Below are positions 1 through 7,361 of a stretch of 34,424 nt of DNA, one piece after another; position 1 is the stretch's first letter; every line of letters begins with the position of its first letter. Position numbers and translations under genes: made by a program. The notes beneath the pieces were generated by a model. It searched no databases. It had not been told where the DNA came from and worked only from the letters and a program-made list of their open reading frames with translations. Source of the stretch: Candidatus Jorgensenbacteria bacterium (lineage in GTDB: Bacteria; Patescibacteriota; Minisyncoccia; UBA6257; GWB1-50-10). Location: the NCBI GenBank assembly GCA_016234345.1, contig JACRFG010000034.1, positions 1-34,424 of the forward strand, given 5' to 3'.

Positions 1-896
1 CCCAAAATTGCCGGTATTGCTTATGGCTTTTGGTAAAACCGGTAAAGGATTGCTGGGATTATACAGAGTTCGGGGACGGCGCAGAACGAGTGTATGAATG
101 CGCAACAGTTGGAAATGGAGCAACCAATGTGTCGTTTTCCATCTATGCTGGTAAGGCGTCCTTTAATATGGAATACGCAGCGTATTGTTTCGGCGTAAGT
201 CATGTTTTCGGTTGCGTAGGGCTCCGAAAAAAAGAGCATTGTATTCTAAACAAACAATATACGCCGCAAGCCTTTGAAGGATTACGCCAAAAGATAATCA
301 ATGGCATGCATGAAACCCCATATATAGATACAAAAGGCAGAGTTTATACGTACGGAGAGTTCTTCCCGGTAGAATTATCTCCGTTCGCTTATAACGAAAC
401 TTCTGCGCAGCAATTTTTCCCATTGGATAAGACTCAGGCAGACCAGTTTGGATTTCGTTGGACAGAATCAGAAGAAAAGAATTACAACATTGATGTGTTT
501 CCGGATGAATTGCCTGATGCGACTTCCGATACGACGGAAGAAATCACTAACAAGATAATAGGGTGCGAGCATAAAGGAACCTGTAAAGAGCAGTGCGCAA
601 CGGCATTCAAAATTACGCCTTCCGAGGTTATTTTTTACAAGAAATGCGGGCTTCCTCTTCCGCGACTTTGTCCGAACTGTCGTCACTATGAACGACTTCA
701 AGAACGTACTCCGCTTATTTTTATAAAACGCGTGTGCGCTTGTAACGGAGAGAAATCCAAAAATGGTGTATATACCAACTCAAGCGTTCACTTTCATGGC
801 GCCAGTAACTGTCCTAATGAATTCGAAACGTCCTATGCCACCGATCGCCTCGAAATAGTATACTGCGAACAATGCTATCAGGCCGAAGTGGCGTAA
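1..896 (+). CDS. Zinc-ribbon-like Cys-rich hypothetical protein, truncated at the left window edge (the frame is open upstream of the TTG at 30)
   Basis: The frame continues to base 3 as ...QNCRYCLWLLVKPVKDCWDY..., so the ORF-track start is probably internal. Several CxxC pairs (CPNC, CEQC, CEHKGTC). Confidence 0.8.
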   Translation, partial: QNCRYCLWLLVKPVKDCWDYTEFGDGAERVYECATVGNGATNVSFSIYAGKASFNMEYAAYCFGVSHVFGCVGLRKKEHCILNKQYTPQAFEGLRQKIINGMHETPYIDTKGRVYTYGEFFPVELSPFAYNETSAQQFFPLDKTQADQFGFRWTESEEKNYNIDVFPDELPDATSDTTEEITNKIIGCEHKGTCKEQCATAFKITPSEVIFYKKCGLPLPRLCPNCRHYERLQERTPLIFIKRVCACNGEKSKNGVYTNSSVHFHGASNCPNEFETSYATDRLEIVYCEQCYQAEVA

Positions 897-1023
897 CCTA
901 AATTTAATCTTCAAACAGCAAAAACCTATGAATTCCTTATGATTCACTCCAAAACTAAAAAGACCAGTTTCTTAACCAATTCTTTGCTTTGTCTTAATTA
1001 GCACAATTGAAATTTGCTGTAAT

Positions 1024-1052
1024 TTGACAGTAAAAATCAGCGGAGTCATAAT
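1024..1052 (+). promoter_or_regulatory. Sigma70-like promoter upstream of the 75-aa ORF
   Basis: TTGACA (1024-1029), 17-nt spacer, CATAAT (1047-1052). Confidence 0.6.
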
Positions 1053-1093
1053 TTTATCCTCAACTTTTACAAATAAACAATGAAAGAGTGTGA

Positions 1094-1321
1094 ATGGAAA
1101 AAACATTGACGTTCGGCAAACTCGCTGTTGGAGATAAATTCATTGGTTTACCGATCCCGGGCGACGACAAGGGGCACGGCGGACTGAAAGGCGTACATCT
1201 CATATTCATAAAAACAGAAGAGGCTGAAGCTGCTTTTGATTTAAAAGTTAATAGTGTGCAAGTATCTACCGGCATTCTTTCGCACATGCCAGACAATATG
1301 TCGGTTATCCACGTTAGATAA
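1094..1321 (+). CDS. Small hypothetical protein (75 aa)
   Basis: Promoter upstream and strong terminator hairpin downstream; no overlapping better ORF. Confidence 0.6.
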   Translation: MEKTLTFGKLAVGDKFIGLPIPGDDKGHGGLKGVHLIFIKTEEAEAAFDLKVNSVQVSTGILSHMPDNMSVIHVR

Positions 1322-1352
1322 CCAGTAAGAAATTGTATGGTTTTAACATTCG

Positions 1353-1382
1353 ACCTCCTGAAGAATTCAGGAGGTTTATTTT
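1353..1382 (+). terminator. Rho-independent terminator
   Basis: ACCTCCTGAA-GAA-TTCAGGAGGT followed by TTATTTTT. Confidence 0.85.
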
Positions 1383-1410
1383 TAAGATTGAGAAGGAGGC
1401 AAAACTAATT

Positions 1411-1425
1411 TGGTATAATATACAT
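1411..1425 (+). promoter_or_regulatory. Extended -10 promoter directly abutting the start codon
   Basis: TGGTATAAT (TGn at 1411-1413, TATAAT at 1414-1419), ATG at 1426. Confidence 0.6.
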
Positions 1426-1830
1426 ATGGATCAAATTACTAATACGCCTTCAATCCCGGGCGAGACCTCTTTAAAATCCGCATGGTCGTGGGGAGCTTTT
1501 ATGTTCGATATACCATTTCTCATTGCAATTAAGAAATATGTCTGGCTTCTCTTTTATCTTCTGGCTTTTGTTCCAATCGTGAACGCCATATTTTTAATTA
1601 TCTTTAAAATAGTTATGGGAATGAAGGGCGCGGCGCTGGCTGCGCAGAGCCCTCAGTTTACAAACCAAGACGAATACAATGGTTTTATGAGAGCGCTAGA
1701 TCACGCAGGCAAAATTACATTCTTCGGCCTTATCGTTGTTTTTGTTTTGATTATCGGACTAGTACTTTTTGGATTCAAAACTTTCATCCCCTATCTACAA
1801 CCAAAAGTGCCTGGATTCATGACACAATAA
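1426..1830 (+). CDS. Small integral membrane protein, unknown function
   Basis: ATG at 1426 (MDQITNTPSIPGE...) chosen because the longer ORF start runs through a terminator and promoter; two or more hydrophobic segments. Confidence 0.75.
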   Translation: MDQITNTPSIPGETSLKSAWSWGAFMFDIPFLIAIKKYVWLLFYLLAFVPIVNAIFLIIFKIVMGMKGAALAAQSPQFTNQDEYNGFMRALDHAGKITFFGLIVVFVLIIGLVLFGFKTFIPYLQPKVPGFMTQ

Positions 1831-1860
1831 AACCGCATTGATTTTAAATTGAACTCACAC

Positions 1861-1898
1861 ATCAAAAACGCCGTTACTTGACGGCGCTTTGATTTTTG
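1861..1898 (+). terminator. Rho-independent terminator
   Basis: CGCCGT-TACTTG-ACGGCG, flanked by ATCAAA/TTTGAT pairing, then TTTTT. Confidence 0.75.
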
Positions 1899-1949
1899 TA
1901 GTATTTTATTAAACAGTCAAAGACTTTAACAAGAAAAAGGAGAGTAGTA

Positions 1950-2552
1950 ATGCAACGAATCAGAATGCGGGTTGTAGCTGTTGGTATTAAAGGTACCGAA
2001 TCAGTCCTTATTCTTCGAGAAGAAGGGGGTGAACGTTATTTACCCATCTTCATTGATCCGTTTACGGCTCAAGCAATCACGCGACATATGGGTGGAATTA
2101 AATCCAATCGTCCCCTTACGCACGACCTTATGAAAACCCTGATCGAATTCCTCGGATCACGTCTGGCTGAGGTCACAGTAACGAAAATAGAAAACGAAAC
2201 TTTCTATGCTGTGCTCTCTATCGAAGGCAGAGAAATCGACGCGAGACCAAGCGACGCGATAACGCTTGCCTTGAAATGCAACGTTCCCATATATGCGGCC
2301 AGAGAGGTAGTGGACGAAGGAAGCTGTACCCTCGATGAAATGAAATCTGGTTATCCCGCTACAGAGAGAAAGGGTGATCCCCAAGAGAAAACAAAACAGC
2401 CGCAACGCAAAACGGAGATTGTTCGAAAAACCAAGGAGCCCCAAAGCCTGGAAAGCCTTAAAAAACAGCTGGATAGCGCCATTAAACGAGAAGATTACGA
2501 AAAAGCCGCGGAACTGAGAGACGAAATAAAACAACTGGAGGATAAAGATTGA
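1950..2552 (+). CDS. Bifunctional nuclease (DUF151/BFN) family protein with C-terminal UVR motif
   Basis: BFN-like core (...YLPIFIDPFTAQAI...RPSDAITLALKCNVPIY) and UVR motif LKKQLDSAIKREDYEKAAELRDEIKQLE. SD-like AAGGAGAG upstream. Confidence 0.85.
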   Translation: MQRIRMRVVAVGIKGTESVLILREEGGERYLPIFIDPFTAQAITRHMGGIKSNRPLTHDLMKTLIEFLGSRLAEVTVTKIENETFYAVLSIEGREIDARPSDAITLALKCNVPIYAAREVVDEGSCTLDEMKSGYPATERKGDPQEKTKQPQRKTEIVRKTKEPQSLESLKKQLDSAIKREDYEKAAELRDEIKQLEDKD

Positions 2553-3067
2553 AAAAATCTCTAATACCCAAAAAGCTAATTCGCTGTAATTGCTGCGGCT
2601 ACGCATTTCACCTACCGCTTATAGAAAACGCAACTAGCCATGATTTATCGAAAATAAAAAGATTCTTGGGCACTTTCATGAATAGAGGCCTCACCCCTGA
2701 AGAATTGAAACATATAATTATTCTTAAAGGTGGAGATGATCCTGACAATCAAATCATACTAGGATGCCTTGTAGCTCTCCCTATATCAGAAAAAACAATG
2801 TATTTGAGCCGCATGAAAATAGGCAAGCCGTTTCGGAAAAATAAGTTGGCGAGTGAACTCCTTGCTCACGCGTTGCACGATGCCAAAGACCGAAAATTTT
2901 CTTTTGCATTCGCTGTAACGCTTTCGGAAAAGGCCGCCCGACTACTCCAAAAGTTTAATGCGGAAGAAATAAACCGTTACGATTTTTTCAAAGAAATACC
3001 TCAATCCATAGCACAGCGAAATTGTCCATGCAGTGAAAACCACCGCTACTGGCGTATCCGCATATAA
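2549..3067 (+). CDS. Hypothetical protein, possibly GNAT-like
   Basis: TTG start overlaps the previous stop by 4 nt; GNAT-like pattern is weak; two CxxC/CPC-type Cys clusters. Confidence 0.65.
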   Translation: MKKSLIPKKLIRCNCCGYAFHLPLIENATSHDLSKIKRFLGTFMNRGLTPEELKHIIILKGGDDPDNQIILGCLVALPISEKTMYLSRMKIGKPFRKNKLASELLAHALHDAKDRKFSFAFAVTLSEKAARLLQKFNAEEINRYDFFKEIPQSIAQRNCPCSENHRYWRIRI

Positions 3068-3070
3068 TTC

Positions 3071-3099
3071 AGCCGAGTCTTTGACTCGGCTTTTCATTT
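3071..3099 (+). terminator. Rho-independent terminator
   Basis: AGCCGAGT-CTTTG-ACTCGGCT followed by TTTCATTT. Confidence 0.85.
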
Positions 3100-3110
3100 A
3101 AAATTTGGTG

Positions 3111-3125
3111 TGTTATTATAGTAAT
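3111..3125 (+). promoter_or_regulatory. Candidate extended -10 promoter of infC
   Basis: TGTTATTAT (TGn + TATTAT 3114-3119); predicted +1 about 3126. Confidence 0.45.
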
Positions 3126-3626
3126 ATCCATTACCGAGTCAACAGCCAAATAACCGCTAAGGAGCTTAGGGTTCTCGACGAAAAAGGGGATAATCTCGAC
3201 GTACTATCTAGAGAAGCGGCGTTGCGCTTAGCCGAAGAGCGTCACGTTGATCTTATTGAAATCGCTCCGAACGCAAACCCGCCTGTCGCGCGTCTCATGA
3301 GTTTCGACAAATTCCGTTACCTCAGAGAAAAAGCCGAAAAGAAACAGCGCCATCTTCAAAAAACCAAAGAGATGAAGCATGTCCGTATTTCACCTCGAGC
3401 CGCCCAGAACGATCTTCAAATTAAAGCGAGTAAAGCCGATGATTTTTTGAAAGAAGGACACGGAGTTGAAATCAGTCTTTTTCTCCGCGGACGAGAAAAA
3501 GGCAATCGCGATTGGAATCTTAAAAAACTTAACGAGTTTCTAACAATGGTCAAGGTTCCGCATCACGTAACGCTCACTCCGAAATTTGTAGGTAAGGGAT
3601 TTATAGTACAGATAGCTAAAAAGTGA
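3126..3626 (+). CDS. infC: Translation initiation factor IF-3 (start uncertain; ATC at 3126, or GTG 3108 / TTG 3105)
   Basis: IHYRVNSQITAKELRVLDEKGDNLDVLSREAALRLAEERHVDLIEIAPNANPPVARLM...; followed by L35 and L20 genes. Confidence 0.9.
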   Translation: MHYRVNSQITAKELRVLDEKGDNLDVLSREAALRLAEERHVDLIEIAPNANPPVARLMSFDKFRYLREKAEKKQRHLQKTKEMKHVRISPRAAQNDLQIKASKADDFLKEGHGVEISLFLRGREKGNRDWNLKKLNEFLTMVKVPHHVTLTPKFVGKGFIVQIAKK

Positions 3627-3633
3627 CGGACGG

Positions 3634-3661
3634 TTGAAAAAAATATAGAGCAGGGTATAAT
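3634..3661 (+). promoter_or_regulatory. Promoter of rpmI-rplT
   Basis: TTGAAA (3634-3639), 16-nt spacer, TATAAT (3656-3661). Confidence 0.6.
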
Positions 3662-3680
3662 AGGCTCTGCCTAAAAATCT

Positions 3681-3854
3681 ATGGCTAAAAACAGTATCGA
3701 TCATCGTATCAAAACAACCAGAACAGGCAAGGTGCTTCGCAGAGCTATGGCGCTCGGCCACTCCCGTGGCAACAAAAGCAGCGTACAAATGCAAAGAAAA
3801 AAACGATCAAGAAATCTGTCGCTTTCCCATCTTATTACAAAAAGAGGCTTATGA
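3681..3854 (+). CDS. rpmI: Ribosomal protein bL35 (57 aa; absent from the supplied ORF track)
   Basis: MAKNSIDHRIKTTRTGKVLRRAMALGHSRGNKSSVQMQRKKRSRNLSLSHLITKRGL; lies between infC and rplT with ATGA overlap. Confidence 0.85.
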   Translation: MAKNSIDHRIKTTRTGKVLRRAMALGHSRGNKSSVQMQRKKRSRNLSLSHLITKRGL

Positions 3855-4195
3855 GCCGAGTAAAAAGGGGCATAATCGCCCACAAAAAACGCGAGCGTTT
3901 GCTCCGATATACAAAAGGATTCAAATGGAGCAGAAAATCAAAAGAACGGGCCGCTAAAGAAGCGCTTCTTCATGCTTGGAGCCGAGCTTTCGAAGGACGC
4001 AAAGAAAAGAAACGCGTATATCGAACGTTATGGAATACGCAAATTAATGCTGCCGTGAGGGCCGAAGGGCTAACATACAGCGTCTTCATAAAAAAGCTCA
4101 AGACTAAAAAAATAGTCTTGGACAGAAAAATATTGGCTGATTTAGCCAAAAATGAACCGGCGGTTTTCAAAAAAATAGTGGCTCTGGTCAAATAA
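3851..4195 (+). CDS. rplT: Ribosomal protein bL20
   Basis: MSRVKRGIIAHKKRERLLRYTKGFKWSRKSKERAAKEALLHA... typical L20. Confidence 0.95.
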   Translation: MSRVKRGIIAHKKRERLLRYTKGFKWSRKSKERAAKEALLHAWSRAFEGRKEKKRVYRTLWNTQINAAVRAEGLTYSVFIKKLKTKKIVLDRKILADLAKNEPAVFKKIVALVK

Positions 4196-4229
4196 AAATT
4201 CCAATCGCGTTGATTGGAATTTTTTTATT
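4195..4229. terminator. Bidirectional rho-independent terminator between convergent genes
   Basis: AATTCCAATC-GCGTT-GATTGGAATT with T-run on + and complementary A-run (T-run on -). Confidence 0.85.
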
Positions 4230-4236
4230 TTATAGA

Positions 4237-4539
4237 TTAAACTCGCCAACCGAAAACATGTAAGTCGATCTTTTTACCGATAACAATAATTCCTTCCTGT
4301 TTCAAAAATTCAATTTTCTTTTTAGCGCCTCTCGCGTAACCGCCAACGGTTCCATCCGATCGGATTACGCGGTGACACGGGACTTGTGGCGCGTACGGAT
4401 TGCATTTCAAGGCATGACCAACGGCACGGCTCGCTCGAGGCTTATGAATTGCTCGGGCCACGGCTTGATACGTCGAAACTTTACCTTTGGGAATATTCTT
4501 AACGACTCGGTACGCTTTTTTTGCGAATAATGTTGTCAT
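4237..4539 (-). CDS. Methylated-DNA--[protein]-cysteine S-methyltransferase family (MGMT/Ogt C-terminal domain)
   Basis: PCHRVIRSDGTVGGYARG active-site motif; MTTLFAKKAYRVVKNIPKGKVSTYQAVA. Confidence 0.9.
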   Translation of the reverse strand: MTTLFAKKAYRVVKNIPKGKVSTYQAVARAIHKPRASRAVGHALKCNPYAPQVPCHRVIRSDGTVGGYARGAKKKIEFLKQEGIIVIGKKIDLHVFGWRV

Positions 4540-4939
4540 AGGCTTTTTTAAGGTTCGACTTAAGATTAGGATACATGAGCATCCGCAAGGCATCTCTCAA
4601 TAAAAACCATCCGTATCCATGATGCTCGCTTGAAATCTTAATAATGGGATTATCAGTCTCCGCCAAATAGTACATTACTATTTTAAAAACTTTTTCTTTG
4701 TTTTTAGTAAACGTAAAGCGATCGTAAACCTTAAACCATTCTTTAAGTCTAAGCTCATTTGAGCTTAGGCCTGTTTCTTCCTTAACTTCCCGGAGTGCTG
4801 CTCGGAAACTTTTTTCACCCTGATCAAGTTTTCCTTTAGGGAAATTCCAATATCGACCTCCGTGATAAAGAAGTAAAAATTTAATACCTTCACTGGTTTT
4901 CCGGTAAATGATTATGCCGGCCGAAATTTCTTTAACCAT
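4499..4939 (-). CDS. NUDIX hydrolase
   Basis: GKLDQGEKSFRAALREVKEETGL fits the NUDIX box; start MVKEISAGIIIYR. Confidence 0.9.
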   Translation of the reverse strand: MVKEISAGIIIYRKTSEGIKFLLLYHGGRYWNFPKGKLDQGEKSFRAALREVKEETGLSSNELRLKEWFKVYDRFTFTKNKEKVFKIVMYYLAETDNPIIKISSEHHGYGWFLLRDALRMLMYPNLKSNLKKAYDNIIRKKSVPSR

Positions 4940-4949
4940 AATAGATATT

Positions 4950-6719
4950 CTACCGTTTAAAGTATTGTAACATCTTCTCGAACGGCCAGGCATTCACAAT
5001 GTCCTCACGGGTAGCCCAGCCGCGGCGAGCCTGAGAGATACCATATTCAATATACGCAAGATGGCTTACCGAATGAGCATCGGAATCAATGGTCAATTTA
5101 ACGCCGGCATCAACGCATTTACGCACGTATTCGTCTTTCAAATCCAATCGATCCGGATAAGCATCTATTTCCAAAATAGTTCCTGTTTTTTTAGCTGACC
5201 GGATGATGTCGTCGATATCAATATCATATGCTTCTCTTTTCTTTATTATCCGGCCAGTCGGATGAAAAAGGATGTCTACGTGAGGATTTTCCATGGCTCG
5301 CTTGATTCGTTCGGTTTGTTCCTTTCGGGAAAGATTAAAATACGAATGCACAGAGACACCAACAACATCTAGCCTGGAAAGAACACTATCGGACAAATCC
5401 AACGATCCGTCTTTCAAAATATCACATTCGGTTCCTTTAAGGATTTTGAATTTTTTATTACCATTGGTCGATTTAAACTTTGAATTAACGGCGTCTATCT
5501 CTTTCCATTGATCCTTAATTCTTTCATCGTCTAACCCGTGAGTCATAGCAAGTCTTTTAGTGTGGTCGGTAATAGCAATGTACTCTAATCCCAAACCTCT
5601 GGCAGTCTTTGCCATCTCTTCGATGGAATTTGCGCCATCAGTCCAATTAGATTGAATCTGCAGATCACCGTATAAATCTCCGTAGCCGACAAGCTTAGGC
5701 AAATTTGATTTTTTATTTGCATCTTTTAGAATAGCTGCCTCGATTTCACCATTGTTTTCCCTAAGCTCAGGCTCAATATAAGCGAGGCCGAGCGCGTCAT
5801 ATAATTCTTCTTCTGTTTTACAGGCAATACGCATTTCTCTGTTCGATTTCTTTTTAAACAATCCGTATTCATTCAACTTCAATCTCCTCTTTATAGCCAT
5901 TTCTCTCAAGGCAACATTGTGTTCTTTAGAGCCGGTGAAATAATTTAATGCCGCACCATATGATTCTTGACCCACAACCCTCAAATCAACATCAAGTCCG
6001 TTATTAAGTTTAATTGCCGATTTTGTCTCACCATGCGCATAAACACGCGCCACTTCAGGCATCGCTACAAAAAAATCCATTACCGCATTCGGTTTTTTAG
6101 AAATAACCAGGATGTCTATATCGCCTATTGTTTCTTTGCGCCGCCGTACCGATCCGGCAACCACGATTTTATCCACCTCTTTCAAACCGCGTAACCTGGA
6201 TTCTATTTCACGAACGAGCGGCATAACAAACCCCAAAACGAACCGGCCGCTCGATTTCTTTACGAATTCAATGCCTTTCAAAATGTTTTCTTCTGATTTT
6301 TCGCCAAAACTTTCAACGGCTCTAATCTTATGGCTCAAGGCCGCTTTTTCTAAATCGGCGATATTTTTAACATTGAGGGCGCGGTATAACTTGGCAATGC
6401 TTTTAGCTCCTAGGCCTTCAATGCCACGAAAAGAATTGAGATCTACCGGCGTTTTTTTCTTAAGCTCTTTGTAGTATTTAAGACTGCCCGTACGCAAAAG
6501 CTCTTCAATCTTTTCAGCAATTGATACACCGACACCAGGAATTTCTCCAAGCGCTTTAGATCCTCCACGCTCATAAATTAAACCCGCTTCTTCATTCAAA
6601 TTCTCAATAACTTCGGCTACTTTTTCATAAGCGCGTGGCTTAAAAGGAACTGCCTGCATTTCTAAATAAGCGGCTATTTCATAAAACAATCTTGCGATAT
6701 CCCTATTTGTTATTTTCAT
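4950..6719 (-). CDS. polX: Family X DNA polymerase with C-terminal PHP domain
   Basis: HhH region, catalytic GSVRRRKETIGDIDILV, then PHP domain (GDLQIQSNWTDG, ITDHT, IDSDAH). Confidence 0.92.
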   Translation of the reverse strand: MKITNRDIARLFYEIAAYLEMQAVPFKPRAYEKVAEVIENLNEEAGLIYERGGSKALGEIPGVGVSIAEKIEELLRTGSLKYYKELKKKTPVDLNSFRGIEGLGAKSIAKLYRALNVKNIADLEKAALSHKIRAVESFGEKSEENILKGIEFVKKSSGRFVLGFVMPLVREIESRLRGLKEVDKIVVAGSVRRRKETIGDIDILVISKKPNAVMDFFVAMPEVARVYAHGETKSAIKLNNGLDVDLRVVGQESYGAALNYFTGSKEHNVALREMAIKRRLKLNEYGLFKKKSNREMRIACKTEEELYDALGLAYIEPELRENNGEIEAAILKDANKKSNLPKLVGYGDLYGDLQIQSNWTDGANSIEEMAKTARGLGLEYIAITDHTKRLAMTHGLDDERIKDQWKEIDAVNSKFKSTNGNKKFKILKGTECDILKDGSLDLSDSVLSRLDVVGVSVHSYFNLSRKEQTERIKRAMENPHVDILFHPTGRIIKKREAYDIDIDDIIRSAKKTGTILEIDAYPDRLDLKDEYVRKCVDAGVKLTIDSDAHSVSHLAYIEYGISQARRGWATREDIVNAWPFEKMLQYFKR

Positions 6720-6731
6720 GAGTATCGCCTA

Positions 6732-7361
6732 TTAACGATGGGGGCGATGTTCAGGTAACGCATTGGCTTCACGACGTTTCGGAAAAATGTGGCGCCGCAA
6801 ACCAAGAAGCAATAACGAGGAAGTAGAAGCAATGGTGCCGGCGGCAATAAAAAGCGAATTGAAACCAAACCGATCAACAACGTAACCGCCAAGAGCGGCC
6901 GCAATAGCAGTTGCTAATCCAACCGAAAAAACACTCTGAAGACTCCACTCGAAACTCACGCGCCATTTATCAACGTGGCGCGTAAAAATAGCGTACCAAC
7001 TTGGCACCGCCCAAGCCATACAAACACCATAAAAAGCCTGAAGAACATAAAGATGCCACGGCTCGCTCACAAATAGATAACCGAAGGGCAGAAGACCACC
7101 CAATAAATACCCGAAGAAAAGAGCCCAGAAATCATCAAACTCACCATCGGTTTTATCCAAAAATCGCGCAACAGGCAACTGAACCAAAGATTTAACAATC
7201 CAAAAGACCGAGGTGGCAAAACCAGCCACGCTCGCGCTACCGTTATGAATCTGACCGGTAATGAATATAGCAAAAATAGGCGCAAATGAACCGAATGCCG
7301 AGTTTACGAAAAAATCGGTCATGACCAAAACTTTTACAACTTTATTGATGTGTTTAAACAT
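6732..7361 (-). CDS. MFS-like transporter, half length (209 aa)
   Basis: Hydrophobic, about 6 TM-like segments, motif-A-like ARFLDKTDGEFDD; start overlaps end of the Clp-like gene by 8 nt. Confidence 0.75.
   Translation of the reverse strand: MFKHINKVVKVLVMTDFFVNSAFGSFAPIFAIFITGQIHNGSASVAGFATSVFWIVKSLVQLPVARFLDKTDGEFDDFWALFFGYLLGGLLPFGYLFVSEPWHLYVLQAFYGVCMAWAVPSWYAIFTRHVDKWRVSFEWSLQSVFSVGLATAIAAALGGYVVDRFGFNSLFIAAGTIASTSSLLLLGLRRHIFPKRREANALPEHRPHR

Noticed and set aside
2157-2606. 149-aa minus-strand ORF
   Set aside because: Antisense to the BFN-family gene; low-complexity composition.
3766-3957. 63-aa plus-strand ORF
   Set aside because: Overlaps rpmI and rplT in another frame; rpmI and rplT are clearly real.
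6112-6474. 120-aa plus-strand ORF
   Set aside because: Antisense to the well-supported polX.
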